The notes: generated by a model not told the origin, from the letters alone. A stretch of DNA of 64,000 nucleotides from Bartonella apihabitans (GCF_030758755.1 NZ_CP132387.1:2285001-2349000), one strand, 5' to 3'; positions 37,945 to 47,433 are shown, numbered from the stretch's first letter. Program-made: numbers and translations.

Positions 37945-38631
37945 TTAAGCCAATATTGCCTTCACCCCATCCAACATCGCATCTTCATTTGGTTCATATG
38001 CTATAACTATTGCATTCAAAAATGTTTTTGGAACAGCATTTGCTATGCGCGTTGAAAGACATAAAAATACTGTCGAGTGTTTAATATAGCTGCTAATTTG
38101 CGCAAGACCAGCGGCAGCCATAGCTGAATAGAGCATAACAATATCGATTTTTTGCGGAATCTTCAGTTTTTGTTCGTCGTCAAGCTTTATCGGTATTGTA
38201 TCATATAGTTCAATTGTCTCGAAATATTTGTATTTCTGGTGCAATTGTTCTTCAAGATCGGGCCGGCGCACATGACCGGCCAGATAAAGAATGCGATCAC
38301 TTGGCGCTCTTTCGATTTTGTGTGCAAGTGTTTTCGCATCGGGTGCGGCAAGGACGATATTGGAAAAACCGGCTTTTTTTGCTGCCTCTGCTGTATGTTT
38401 TCCAACAACATAGAGCGGCTTCCCACGCAATTTTTCAATAAGGTGTGGGTTTCCATATAAAAATGCCGATTCACTTGTTGCAATAACCGCATCACAGGAA
38501 AAATCCTGCCGGAGAACGGGTAATTGAACGGTTTTCGACAAAGACAAAATATACGGAGATAACTTCAAATGACGCAAATGCTCCGCGGTTCGCGTTGCTC
38601 CGGGTTCAGGGCGCGTCACCAGAATGGCCAT
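37945..38631 (-). CDS. hemD: Uroporphyrinogen-III synthase
   Basis: HemD cyclises hydroxymethylbilane to uroporphyrinogen III. ATG 38631 gives MAILVTRPEPGATRTAEHL (228 residues), the usual start, with GAGGGAG upstream; the longer frame to 38673 is unlikely. Conserved features of this divergent family are DAVIATSESAF, LYVVGKHTAEAAKKAGF, RILYLAGHVRRPDLEEQL and the Tyr-containing LYSAMAAAGL motif. It heads hemD-COG4223-hemY. hemC, which usually lies between hemD and divergent tsaD in relatives, is not present in the 249-base gap here. Confidence 0.88.
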   Translation of the reverse strand: MAILVTRPEPGATRTAEHLRHLKLSPYILSLSKTVQLPVLRQDFSCDAVIATSESAFLYGNPHLIEKLRGKPLYVVGKHTAEAAKKAGFSNIVLAAPDAKTLAHKIERAPSDRILYLAGHVRRPDLEEQLHQKYKYFETIELYDTIPIKLDDEQKLKIPQKIDIVMLYSAMAAAGLAQISSYIKHSTVFLCLSTRIANAVPKTFLNAIVIAYEPNEDAMLDGVKAILA

Positions 38632-38879
38632 AAAGGAAAACTCCCTCTCTTTAAAACGAACGGTTGAACCCAAGCTTTATCGCTTTTCTTCAAGACTTCA
38701 CAGATTCTATTTGATAGAACTGGCTATTTGGTAAAACCGGTTTTAAAGTTGCTCTTTCAATAATAGCGAAAAAAGTTAAAACTGACAATAAAAAGCCTTG
38801 CCGACAATAAGCGTAAAGGCCTTGGCGACAGATCGAACCTTGCCTGAAATGGCTTATAGAAAGGAACTTGAGGCGCAAA

Positions 38880-39956
38880 ATGCGTGTTTTGGGAATTGAA
38901 ACGAGTTGTGATGAAACGGCTGCCGCTATCGTCGAACGCGACGAGGGTGATAAAGCTCATATCGTAAGCAATATCGTTTGGAGCCAGATTGAAGACCACG
39001 TTCCTTACGGTGGTGTTGTTCCTGAAATTGCCGCACGTGCCCATGTCGAAATTCTGGACGGGCTCGTCAAACGCGCCCTTGAAGAAGCAAAACTGGAACT
39101 CAAGGATATTGATGCCATTGCCGCAACAGGTGGTCCAGGACTGATCGGCGGATTGATTGTCGGCTTGATGACGGCAAAAGCACTGGCGCTTGCCGCAAAC
39201 AAGCCCTTTATTGCCATCAATCATCTGGAAGGCCATGCACTGACGGCAAAACTCACCAATAATCTTGACTATCCCTATCTTCTGCTTCTCGTTTCAGGCG
39301 GTCACACACAAGTTATTCTGGTCAAAGGATTGGGGAATTACAAACGCCTCGGCACAACAATTGACGATGCTCTGGGTGAAGCTTTTGACAAAACGGCAAA
39401 GCTTCTTGGCCTTCCCTATCCCGGCGGGCCGGTTATCGAAAAACTGGCCGCTCAAGGCGATAATCAAAGAATTGAACTGCCAAGACCGTTGAAAGGTGAA
39501 AAACGGCTCGATTTCTCGTTTTCCGGCCTTAAAACCGCCGTGCGGCAAGTCGCTATGGAAATGGCACCTTTGAGCGACAAGGATATTGCCGATATTGCAG
39601 CCTCTTTCGAACTTGCCGTGACCGACACATTGAGCGACCGCGTCGAACGTTCGCTTGCAGTTTTCAAAAACGAATATCCTGATAAAGAGGCCTGCCTTGT
39701 TGTTGCTGGTGGTGTTGCATCAAACAAAGCTATTCGCAATTCATTGCAGAAATTGTGCGATGCACATGGCTTTAAATTTATTGCACCGCCTATCGGTCTT
39801 TGCACCGACAATGCCGCCATGATTGCTTATGCCGGACTTCAACATTTTATTCATGGTGACCGGTCATCCTTCGATATTGCGCCGCGTTCGCGCTGGCCAC
39901 TTGATGAGCAGTCATCACCATTGATCGGTGCCGGACGACGGGGAGCCAAAGCTTGA
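38880..39956 (+). CDS. tsaD: tRNA N6-threonylcarbamoyladenosine synthase catalytic subunit TsaD
   Basis: TsaD transfers threonylcarbamoyl to A37 of ANN-decoding tRNAs, with TsaB/E. From ATG 38880 the 358-residue product reads [19 protein letters not shown]. An upstream TTG (38868) is less likely. The metal motif HLEGH lies in [14 protein letters not shown], followed by [32 protein letters not shown] and [13 protein letters not shown]; all are ASKHA/TsaD signatures. It is divergent from hemD. Its last bases overlap the gpsA start, an association conserved in the order. Confidence 0.96.
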   Translation: MRVLGIETSCDETAAAIVERDEGDKAHIVSNIVWSQIEDHVPYGGVVPEIAARAHVEILDGLVKRALEEAKLELKDIDAIAATGGPGLIGGLIVGLMTAKALALAANKPFIAINHLEGHALTAKLTNNLDYPYLLLLVSGGHTQVILVKGLGNYKRLGTTIDDALGEAFDKTAKLLGLPYPGGPVIEKLAAQGDNQRIELPRPLKGEKRLDFSFSGLKTAVRQVAMEMAPLSDKDIADIAASFELAVTDTLSDRVERSLAVFKNEYPDKEACLVVAGGVASNKAIRNSLQKLCDAHGFKFIAPPIGLCTDNAAMIAYAGLQHFIHGDRSSFDIAPRSRWPLDEQSSPLIGAGRRGAKA

Positions 39957-40941
39957 ACAAAACGGGTAAAAAAATTGCTGTCATGGGAAGCGGTGCGTGG
40001 GGGACAGCGCTTGCTGTTCTTTCTCATAATCTCGGGCATCATGTAGCACTTTACGGGCGCAATCGTGAGACCGTCGACCAAATCAATAAAAATCATATCA
40101 ACCCGTATTATCTGCCGGATGTTGTTTTGCCTTCGGGACTTTTAGCCACAACCGATGCGGCTTATGCACTCGGCGGTGCCGATTTCGTTCTTGCTGTCAT
40201 TCCGGCTCAGGTTTTTTCCTCTGCCTTGAATAGTTTTGCCCGCTTCATTCCTGAAAAAGCCCCGATTATTCTTTGTGCCAAAGGCATAGAACAGAAAACC
40301 GGACGCTTCATGTCCGACATTGTTTCGGATATTTTACCAAATCATCATATGGCAACACTTTCCGGCCCAGTTTTGCCGAAGATGTCGCCCGTGGTCTGCC
40401 AACGGCCGTAACAATTGCGGCAAAAGACATCGAACTCTCCAAAGAAATCGCCAATCTGTTTTCAGGACCGGTTTTCCGTTGTTATGCGAGTGATGATATT
40501 GTCGGCGTAGAAATTGGCGGCTCGTTAAAAAATGTTCTTGCTATTGCTGCCGGTGCTGCTGCCGGACGTGGCCTTGGTGCCAGTGCACAAGCCGCTCTTG
40601 TAACCCGCGGTTTTGCCGAATTACGCCGCATTGGACGAGCCATGGGTGCGAAGGCAGAAACCATGACCGGCCTTTCGGTATTGGGAGATCTTATCCTTAC
40701 CTGTTCATCGGCAAAATCGCGCAATTTCACTTATGGTTTTGCGCTGGGCCAAGAAAAATCGACCGATGGTTTGAAATTGGCGGAAGGTGTTGCCACCGCC
40801 CCCGGTGCAGCCGAGCTCTGCCACAAAAAAAATATCGTTGCACCGGTTATTGATGCCGTTGCCGATTTGCTTGACAGACGCATCACCATTGACGAAGCTG
40901 TCACTGCGCTTATTACCCGCCCTTTGAAATCGGAGGATTAG
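39953..40941 (+). pseudogene. gpsA: Glycerol-3-phosphate dehydrogenase [NAD(P)+], frameshifted
   Basis: GpsA reduces dihydroxyacetone phosphate to sn-glycerol-3-phosphate, the backbone precursor of phospholipids. Frame one gives KIAVMGSGAWGTALAVL (NAD site), ADFVLAVIPAQ and [16 protein letters not shown] up to MATLSGP, then breaks at about 40364-40370. The other frame continues [32 protein letters not shown] (catalytic Lys), [14 protein letters not shown] and SRNFTYG to the normal end. Exactly one base is missing between TTTCCGGCCC and AGTTTTGCC; restoring it gives about 329 residues. gpsA is usually essential, so an indel error is probable. It overlaps tsaD by 4 bases and the YciI gene follows directly. 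Confidence 0.9.
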
Positions 40942-40944
40942 ACA

Positions 40945-41235
40945 ATGCTTTATGCCGTTATCTGCAATGATAAAAAAGACCATTTGCATGTTCGTCTCGA
41001 CATACGCCCGAAACATCTCGACTATCTGAAAAGCCTTGGCAAAACCCTTAAATTTGCAGGCCCCTTTCTTGATGATAATGACAAGCCTAACGGCACTTTG
41101 ATCGTTGTGGAAGCAAAATCACTCGAAGAAGCCAAAAGTTTTGCCGAAAACGACCCTTATGCAAAAGCCGGACTCTTCAGCGATATGAAAATCCGTCCGT
41201 GGCGCTGGAGTGTCAATAATCCCGAGGAAGCTTGA
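40945..41235 (+). CDS. YciI family protein
   Basis: A 96-residue ferredoxin-like fold protein with the conserved YciI His/Asp pair: RPKHLDYLKSLG (His) and FAENDPYAKAGLF (Asp). FAGPFLDDNDKPNGTLIVVEA is typical. The biochemical function of most members is unknown; some are dehydrochlorinase-like. It lies 3 bases after gpsA and 1 base before the EVE gene, so it is part of the tsaD-gpsA-yciI-EVE unit. Confidence 0.88.
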   Translation: MLYAVICNDKKDHLHVRLDIRPKHLDYLKSLGKTLKFAGPFLDDNDKPNGTLIVVEAKSLEEAKSFAENDPYAKAGLFSDMKIRPWRWSVNNPEEA

Positions 41236-41236
41236 A

Positions 41237-41662
41237 ATGGCTTATTGGTTATTCAAATCCGAGCCATTCAAATGGTCGTGGGAGATGCTAAAAAACAAAG
41301 GTGCCGAAGGCGAACAGTGGGACGGTGTGCGCAATTATCAGGCTCGCAACAATATGCGGGCTATGAAAATTGGTGACAAGGGTTTCTTTTACCACTCCAA
41401 TGAAGGACTGGAAGTCGTCGGAATCGTTGAAGTTTGCAAAACTGCCCATCACGATTCGACAACCGATGACCCGCGTTGGGAATGTGTCGATATACGCGCT
41501 GTTTGCGATATGCCGAAGCCTGTTACTTTGAAAGCCGTCAAAGCCAATCCCAAGCTTGCCAATATGTCTTTGGTGACCTCCATGCGCCTTTCGGTGCAGC
41601 CGGTGCGCGAAGATGAATGGCAAGAAGTCTGCCGGATGGGCGGCCTTTCACCGGCTCCCTAA
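41237..41662 (+). CDS. EVE domain-containing protein
   Basis: This 141-residue protein is a single EVE (PUA-like) domain, a fold that binds modified bases. It begins MAYWLFKSEPFKWSWE and contains WDGVRNYQARNNMRAM and KGFFYHSNEGLEVVGIVEV, the family signature. The ATG at 41237 directly follows the YciI stop; a GTG at 41210 is less likely. Members near gpsA/tsaD are common in Hyphomicrobiales and are housekeeping-type rather than restriction-linked. The ligand is unknown. Confidence 0.9.
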   Translation: MAYWLFKSEPFKWSWEMLKNKGAEGEQWDGVRNYQARNNMRAMKIGDKGFFYHSNEGLEVVGIVEVCKTAHHDSTTDDPRWECVDIRAVCDMPKPVTLKAVKANPKLANMSLVTSMRLSVQPVREDEWQEVCRMGGLSPAP

Positions 41663-41714
41663 AAATTTTGGCAGGGTGTGATAATTTCGGCAAAATATTT
41701 AATTCGCCACCACG

Positions 41715-42383
41715 ATGGATAAAAAAACATTCATTCTCGAAAACACCTCTCCGCTTGCCTGTCTCAACATCCCGTCGATAAAACTTTATCAGGCCGATGA
41801 AGTCCACAAACTCTGGCACATGACCGAAGCCGAGATGGGCAAAATAGATCTTCCTCCACCGTTTTGGGCTTTTCCATGGGCAGGTGGCGAGGCATTGGCG
41901 CTCTATATTCTGGAAAACCCTGATATAGTGAAGGGCAAAAAAGTGCTCGATTTTGCTTCCGGTTCGGGACTGGTCGGTATTGCTGCAAAACAGGCGGGCG
42001 CTTTATCGGTTCTTTCCAATGATATTGATGCTTTTGCATGTGAAGCAATCCGGCTTAATGCCCGCCTCAATAATGTGTCACTTACGATCGAAAATGACAA
42101 TCTTGTCAATAAAGGCGAGGCGTTACAAAACGCTTTCGATGTTATCCTTGCCGGTGATGTCTTCTATGACAAAATAATGAGCGAAACTGTCATTGACTGG
42201 TTTCGACATTTCGACCGGTCAAAAACTGTTATACTTGTCGGCGATCCTGCACGCGCTTATCTTCCGGTAAAATTGCTGGAAAGAAAAGCAACGTTCAAGC
42301 TTCGTGTTTCCAAAGCAGTCGAAGATAATGACTGCAAGCAAGTGACAATCTGGCAAATCACAAAGTGCCATTCCGGCAAATAA
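41715..42383 (+). CDS. Class I SAM-dependent methyltransferase (ETFB lysine methyltransferase-like)
   Basis: The 222-residue Rossmann methyltransferase has motif I VLDFASGSGLVGIAAK (about residues 78-93), the acidic motif LSNDID and a motif IV stretch DVILAGDVFYDKIMSE. PPPFWAFPWAGGEALA before motif I is characteristic of the group that includes ETF-beta lysine methyltransferase and PrmA-like enzymes. The substrate is therefore probably a protein lysine, but this is inference. It is last in the tsaD-gpsA-yciI-EVE cluster, after a 52-base gap. Confidence 0.85.
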   Translation: MDKKTFILENTSPLACLNIPSIKLYQADEVHKLWHMTEAEMGKIDLPPPFWAFPWAGGEALALYILENPDIVKGKKVLDFASGSGLVGIAAKQAGALSVLSNDIDAFACEAIRLNARLNNVSLTIENDNLVNKGEALQNAFDVILAGDVFYDKIMSETVIDWFRHFDRSKTVILVGDPARAYLPVKLLERKATFKLRVSKAVEDNDCKQVTIWQITKCHSGK

Positions 42384-42651
42384 CTGTTCGGGCAGTCATA
42401 TCGGGTCTTGGCCGGTTTTCGGCGGGTTTTTGCGCTATTTTTTGCGAATTTCACTCAAAAAACCGGTTCTATAATTAATTTTTTGAATTTATTTAATGCT
42501 GCATTTACCGCTTACCCCTTAGAACCCATCCACCTAATCACTATATTATAGGTGCTATCCGTCATCATTTTGGTTTCATCCTTTTTGATAATGACCTGTC
42601 GGGGAGAACAAAAGGGATGGGTAAATAAACGTAAGACGGAAATGAAGAGGT

Positions 42652-42807
42652 ATGAACAGAATGTGGTTGATGCGCATTATCCGGGCTGTTCTTTCGCTCG
42701 CAATTACATTGGGCGTTATTATTGTTGTGATTAACAATGCTAACAGCCAAAGCTTGAATGCACTATCGCCGGTTTGTCCTGCGGTTCTTCAAAGTTCCTG
42801 TCTTTAA
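42652..42807 (+). CDS. Small hydrophobic protein, 51 residues
   Basis: The frame starts MNRMWLMRIIRAVLS and continues with a hydrophobic helix (about residues 9-29) and a short polar tail with two cysteines (PVCPAVLQSSCL). GAAGAGG lies just upstream; it is close to this ATG but well spaced from the ATG three codons later (42661). It looks like a single-span membrane or secreted peptide. I recognise no family. It lies alone in a 750-base gap before the L,D-transpeptidase gene. Confidence 0.5.
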   Translation: MNRMWLMRIIRAVLSLAITLGVIIVVINNANSQSLNALSPVCPAVLQSSCL

Positions 42808-42829
42808 AAAATTATAACGGGGAAAGTTA

Positions 42830-42910
42830 ATGACAGGCCATAGACAGGAAATGCGAAACGACTCCAGTTTGCTTTTTGGTGCACGACCGGAAGAACAATC
42901 GCGGAAATAA
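42830..42910 (+). CDS. Possible 26-residue peptide
   Basis: A short frame (MTGHRQEMRNDSS...) is preceded by GGGGAAAG at good spacing, 22 bases after the 51-residue gene. It has no family resemblance, and size alone makes it doubtful. Confidence 0.2.
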   Translation: MTGHRQEMRNDSSLLFGARPEEQSRK

Positions 42911-43140
42911 AAAATAACACGCATTCAAGGGCTGATATCATCATCCGGACTTATGAATAGCAGCAAAGGCCCTGCTTTTGTTCGATATAAGAAAACCCGA
43001 GATTTTTAGGGGAAGTTTAATTTTTTTAATATTATGATATGGTAAATGGGATTGGTCCGAGTTCAACTTCTCTCAAAATGAAATTCGACCAAGTAAACAA
43101 TAGGGATTTGGTGAGTGCTTGCTCATCCGGAGCTTTGCGA

Positions 43141-44334
43141 ATGAAAATTGGAACCGCACTTCTTGCTTCTTTTTTCCTTACAGCAACTTTTTTAAGTGGT
43201 TGTCAGGAATCATCCAATTTGCCGCAAATCGGCAAAGCAACACAAGAATTGCCCAAAAAACTGCAAGACAAGATGGCCGCCAAGAATATGGAAAAATATT
43301 CGCCTATTCTTGTAAGGGTTTTCAAAGAAGAAAGTGTCGTCGAAATTTGGAAGCAGACACGCACCGGAAAATATGACCTGATTTCCACCTATAATATATG
43401 CAAATGGTCAGGAAAACTTGGACCAAAATATATGGAAGGTGACAGACAGGCACCGGAAGGTTTTTACACAATTCGTCCAAGCCAGATGAATCCGAATTCG
43501 AACTATTATCTCGCTTTCAACATCGGCTTTCCCAATGCCTATGATCAGGTCAACGGCCGCACCGGCCAACATTTGATGGTGCATGGAGCCTGTTCTTCAT
43601 CCGGCTGCTATTCGATGAGCGACGAAAACATTGCCCAGATCTATGCTTTCGGGCGGGACTCTTTCAAAGGTGGTCAGCGCGAATTCCAGCTTGAGGCCTT
43701 TCCGTTCCGCATGACAGCCGAAAATATGGCACGTTATCGCAATGACCCCAACTATAAATTCTGGACAATGCTCAAAGAAGGCTATGATATTTTTGAAGTA
43801 ACAAAACGTCCGCCAAAGGTAGACGTTTGTGAAAAACGCTACGTCTTCAACCGCAATACCGACGGAAAAGCTTTGACACCGGCCGGCGTGTGCCCTGCTG
43901 CGGCCCCCGATTCATCGTTGCAAACAGCTTTTGCGTCATACCAAAAGAAATATGATGATGCTTTCTCGTCAGCCCGTGAAAAGAAAATGAAAGCACCGGC
44001 ACCGACAATTCAAGGCGTCGAAGAGGCATCTCTTGTTGCCGATTGGAGCCGCAAACGTGCTGCAGGCGTTCAAGTTTCCCGTGAGCCGCCATCATTGACA
44101 CCGGCATCGAAAGAAACACCTGATGCGCCCGATATAGCAAAAGAAAATGCGGTTGCATCGAAACCTGCCAACCCGGCCGAAAAAACGGCAAGCACTGTGG
44201 TGCCAACGCCGAAACCGGAAACAGCTGGTCAATCGCTTGCCGAAGAAGAGGCGCAAAATTCCGGAGCACCGGTCACTCCGGCAGCCAATGAGCCACAGGA
44301 AAAGAAAACTCTCTGGAAATTATTTGGTGGCTGA
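43141..44334 (+). CDS. L,D-transpeptidase (YafK-like) lipoprotein
   Basis: Murein L,D-transpeptidase family protein of 397 residues from ATG 43141. A lipoprotein signal peptide ends in the lipobox LSGC (Cys21), so it is likely lipid-anchored. The YkuD/YafK catalytic domain has GFYTIRPSQMNPNSNYYLAF, H148 and the catalytic motif HGACSSSGCYSM (nucleophile Cys156). DpaA/YafK-type members cut the bond between Braun's lipoprotein and peptidoglycan, while others form links; which applies is unknown. The C-terminal ~110 residues are Pro/Ala/Lys-rich and probably disordered. A GGAG ribosome site supports this start over 43039. The stop overlaps the next gene. Confidence 0.88.
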   Translation: MKIGTALLASFFLTATFLSGCQESSNLPQIGKATQELPKKLQDKMAAKNMEKYSPILVRVFKEESVVEIWKQTRTGKYDLISTYNICKWSGKLGPKYMEGDRQAPEGFYTIRPSQMNPNSNYYLAFNIGFPNAYDQVNGRTGQHLMVHGACSSSGCYSMSDENIAQIYAFGRDSFKGGQREFQLEAFPFRMTAENMARYRNDPNYKFWTMLKEGYDIFEVTKRPPKVDVCEKRYVFNRNTDGKALTPAGVCPAAAPDSSLQTAFASYQKKYDDAFSSAREKKMKAPAPTIQGVEEASLVADWSRKRAAGVQVSREPPSLTPASKETPDAPDIAKENAVASKPANPAEKTASTVVPTPKPETAGQSLAEEEAQNSGAPVTPAANEPQEKKTLWKLFGG

Positions 44335-44563
44335 AAAAAGTTTTATCTATGACTTGCGCGGGCTCAAATGCCCGCTCGTTCTTTTAAAGACAAGAAAAAA
44401 GCTATCCACACTACCGGATAATATGACGCTCGTTATATTGAGCGATGATCCTCTGGCACCTCTGGATATTGCCAATTATTGCCGCCAGAATAATTACGGC
44501 TTTGAAAAAAGTTTCGAAAACGGCATTCATCACCTTGCCATCATACCACACGGAAAATCCTGA
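44327..44563 (+). CDS. TusA-like sulfurtransferase (SirA/YedF family)
   Basis: The 78-residue product starts with GTG at 44327 (VAEKSFIYDLRGLKCP) and overlaps the L,D-transpeptidase stop by 8 bases. The conserved Cys in DLRGLKCPLVLLKTRKKL carries persulfide in the TusA family. LVILSDDPLAPLDIANYC is the second conserved half. In relatives it delivers sulfur to tRNA or cofactor pathways. A TTG one codon upstream is an alternative start. Confidence 0.85.
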   Translation: MAEKSFIYDLRGLKCPLVLLKTRKKLSTLPDNMTLVILSDDPLAPLDIANYCRQNNYGFEKSFENGIHHLAIIPHGKS

Positions 44564-45045
44564 AAACCGTAACATATCCAAAAGCGAAAAAGAGTAATTT
44601 CCTTGCCCGTTTATTGAAGGCGTGCTCTTCCGGTTATTCCGATAGCCTCTCAGTCCGGCTTTATCCCGTGGCAAATAATTTTTCTTTTGCGTTACGCCAA
44701 AAAAATTCCGGCTATGGACTAATAACGTTATTACCCTTTTACCGGAATTACGGACAGCGTCTATTTGATTTTTCGGCTCTTTACCTCGCGTCAAATCTTT
44801 CCGGAACGGGCAATATTTCGTTTGCTTGGAGAGCATCCGGCCAAAAATTGGCAATGCCGATAACAAGATCAGCCATGCTATTTTTCATTGTCAGCTTTTA
44901 AAAGGGGTTAACCACACAAAGCCCATTTATGACGCCGCATTTCGTGACGCCCCATTTTCATGAAAAGCAAAATAAAAAGATAGACCGGCCAAAAGCCAGT
45001 GCGCCAGTTGAATGGAATCAGAAATCTTCCGCGAAAAACGCCAGA
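44564..45045. other. Intergenic, nothing recognised
   Basis: About 480 bases between convergent genes. A 95-codon frame (44614-44901) shows no family resemblance and was not accepted. Confidence 0.4.
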
Positions 45046-46140
45046 CTAGAATTTAAACCCCGGTATTGCGAGCGGATTATCTGTCATTGCAGCGCGATCA
45101 GCCTTATCAAGCACAGGTTTTCCCAAAAAAGCGTCGAACATTTCACGCACTGTCGTTTCATCTATCCCGTCGGTAATCATAACAAGCCGCGTTTCATGAT
45201 GGCCTTCCGGCCATTTGGACAGGCGAACCGGCGGATGGAATAAGGTCTGGACACCGTGGATAACTACCGGACGTGACGGATCTTCCTCAAGCTCGACAAT
45301 GCCTTTCATGCGCAGCATTTTTGCCCCGTGATTGGCACGCAAAAGATCTATAAACGCTTCCAGCGCAAAATAGGGAATAGGTTTGTCGTGCGTGAGAGAA
45401 AAAGCATGAATCGTATCGGAATGACGATTGACATCATGATGGTGGTGGTGATGCTCGTGATCGTCTTCTTTACCAAGCCAGTTTCTGATATCCGGAGCTT
45501 TGTTGCTCAAATCGAAAACGCCGATATTGACGAGTGCCGATGGTGGACAATGGGCAGCATCGGAATAAAGAATTTCGGCTGTGGGATTAAGTTTGCCAAG
45601 CTCGCTCATCAATGGTTCGAGCGTTTTTTTATCTTCAACAAGATCGGTTTTGGTGAGAACAATCCGGTCGGCAAGTGCAACCTGATTGCGTGCCTCTTTA
45701 TGCCGTGCCAGAGTTTCCAGTCCGTTGACCGCGTCGACAGTGGTAATAACCCCGTCTATGACAAATGCCTGAACCATTGCCGGATGGCCTAACAAAGCTT
45801 GCAGAATGGGGGCCGGATCGGCAAGACCGGTTGTTTCAATAACCACATGCTTCAAACTTTTGATACGACCCGTTTGAAGCCGGTCGACAAGACTTGCGAG
45901 ACTATCGACAAGCTGACCGCGCATCGTACAGCAAAGGCAGCCATTGGATAATTCGATAACGCCATCATCGGCTTGTTCAACGAGAAGATTATCAATTCCT
46001 ACCTCGCCGAATTCGTTGACAATAACAGCCGTATCGGTGAGCATCGGGTCTTTCAGAACCCGGTTAAGCAATGTGGTTTTTCCCGACCCCAGAAAACCGG
46101 TAAAAATTGTAACAGCGATACGGTTCATCGAATTCGTCAT
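45046..46140 (-). CDS. CobW/COG0523 family GTP-binding protein
   Basis: This is a G3E-family GTPase and probable metallochaperone (364 residues). ATG 46140 overlaps the carboxypeptidase stop as ATGA, which decides the start. The Walker A motif GFLGSGKTTLL (about residues 15-25) is followed by VNEFGEVGID, the metal motif C68-L-C70-C71 (NGCLCCTMRGQL), ETTGLADPAP, and LTKTDL for guanine recognition. A His-rich loop (HEHHHHHHDVNRH, about residue 243) suggests zinc or cobalt handling. The C-terminal CobW domain contains RMKGIVELEEDPSRPV. The metal and client are unknown; co-expression with a penicillin-binding protein is suggested by the overlap. Confidence 0.9.
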   Translation of the reverse strand: MTNSMNRIAVTIFTGFLGSGKTTLLNRVLKDPMLTDTAVIVNEFGEVGIDNLLVEQADDGVIELSNGCLCCTMRGQLVDSLASLVDRLQTGRIKSLKHVVIETTGLADPAPILQALLGHPAMVQAFVIDGVITTVDAVNGLETLARHKEARNQVALADRIVLTKTDLVEDKKTLEPLMSELGKLNPTAEILYSDAAHCPPSALVNIGVFDLSNKAPDIRNWLGKEDDHEHHHHHHDVNRHSDTIHAFSLTHDKPIPYFALEAFIDLLRANHGAKMLRMKGIVELEEDPSRPVVIHGVQTLFHPPVRLSKWPEGHHETRLVMITDGIDETTVREMFDAFLGKPVLDKADRAAMTDNPLAIPGFKF

Positions 46141-47222
46141 TGCGCATCCATTGATTGGGGACGGGGTGTGGGAACCGGAATTTTCCAAGCCGGTATTTCA
46201 CCCGGTTTTGCAGGTGCCGGTGCCGAAATCAGCCGCACTTGCAACGGCGTTACATCAAGCGGTTGAGCCGAAATATAAGGTGAGTCAAAAACCACTTTTC
46301 CTTTTTCGTCGCGATGTTGCATACGTGCTTTCCATGCGTCATCATTGCATATTCTGTCTTTGATATCGCTTACCTGTGTGAGTTTCGTTCCATAAGGCTG
46401 CAAAGTTGCAAGTGTCTTTTGTGACGAGCCTTGATTGGCAAAACCGTCATTCAAAAGTTTGGCGGCAAGAGCCTCACGTTGGTCAATCCGATCAGCACCG
46501 AGAACAACGGCTATGATAGTGCGCTTGTTGCGGGTCGCCGATGCAACAAGATTAAATCCGGATGCACAGATGAAACCGGTTTTCATGCCATCGGCGCCGG
46601 AAAAACGACCAATCAGATTATTCGAATTTTGTTCGACTTTGCGCCCGCCTCCGAAATCGATCGCGGGAATAGAAAAATAATGAGCATATTCAGGAAACTC
46701 CCGACGAATTTGTACCGCCAGAACGGCAAGGTCACGGGCCGTTGAATAATTATCAGGATTGGGAAGGCCATTGGCATTGGCAAAATGTGTTCCGAACATA
46801 CCAAGACGCTGTGCCTCTGCATTCATACGAACAACAAAAGCTTGTTCCGAGCCACCCACTGTTTCGGCAATTGCCGTTGCAAGATCATTGGTGGATTTTA
46901 CCAGAGTGATCGACAAGGCTGTGTCGAGATCAAGGACGGAACCGGGCTTATATCCCGAATGGCTGGGGGGAAGTTTTGCAGCCGCAGCACTCACGGTTAC
47001 TCTTGTTTGCGGCGTAACGTCACCATTGTGAAGAGCGCGGAAAGTGACATAGGCAGTCATCATCTTTGTGAGTGAAGCAGGATACCATCGGTCGAATGCA
47101 TCATTTTGAGCAAGGATACGGCCGGTTGCAACATCAACGGATATATAAGGGTTGGCCTGAGCAGACGTCAGACTTATAAAAAACATTACAAAAAGGGTGG
47201 ATATACCCAATATCTTATGCAT
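46137..47222 (-). CDS. D-alanyl-D-alanine carboxypeptidase (DacA/PBP5-like, S11)
   Basis: This penicillin-binding D,D-carboxypeptidase trims the terminal D-Ala of peptidoglycan stem peptides. The 361-residue product from ATG 47222 has a signal peptide (MHKILGISTLFVMFFISLTS then AQA). The S11 motifs are complete: S50-x-x-K53 (SLTK), S110-x-N112 (KSTNDLA) and K214-T-G (MKTGFICASGFN). The C-terminal region after about residue 255 is not a clear PBP5 beta domain and ends Pro-rich. The longer frame to 47330 is unlikely, as it buries the signal peptide. It is coupled to the CobW-type gene by a 4-base overlap. Confidence 0.92.
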   Translation of the reverse strand: MHKILGISTLFVMFFISLTSAQANPYISVDVATGRILAQNDAFDRWYPASLTKMMTAYVTFRALHNGDVTPQTRVTVSAAAAKLPPSHSGYKPGSVLDLDTALSITLVKSTNDLATAIAETVGGSEQAFVVRMNAEAQRLGMFGTHFANANGLPNPDNYSTARDLAVLAVQIRREFPEYAHYFSIPAIDFGGGRKVEQNSNNLIGRFSGADGMKTGFICASGFNLVASATRNKRTIIAVVLGADRIDQREALAAKLLNDGFANQGSSQKTLATLQPYGTKLTQVSDIKDRICNDDAWKARMQHRDEKGKVVFDSPYISAQPLDVTPLQVRLISAPAPAKPGEIPAWKIPVPTPRPQSMDAQ

Positions 47223-47433
47223 ATCAAATGATCCAAATCGGACTTGTCTTTTTGTTTGAGGTTCTTTTAGAACCTGTCTCTTACCAAATGAGCGATAAAG
47301 TTTACTAACTCTATAGCTTAAAAAATTCAAAATCGCATAAAAATATGACCGATAACATATAAGTTGATACGAAAAACCCTACCCTAATTGGATTTAAAAA
47401 ACGATTTGCCTGTGAACAAATGTTTTTTTGCCG

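Noticed and set aside
44614..44901. 95-codon plus-strand frame between convergent genes
   Set aside because: No family resemblance, no ribosome site and biased composition; treated as non-coding.
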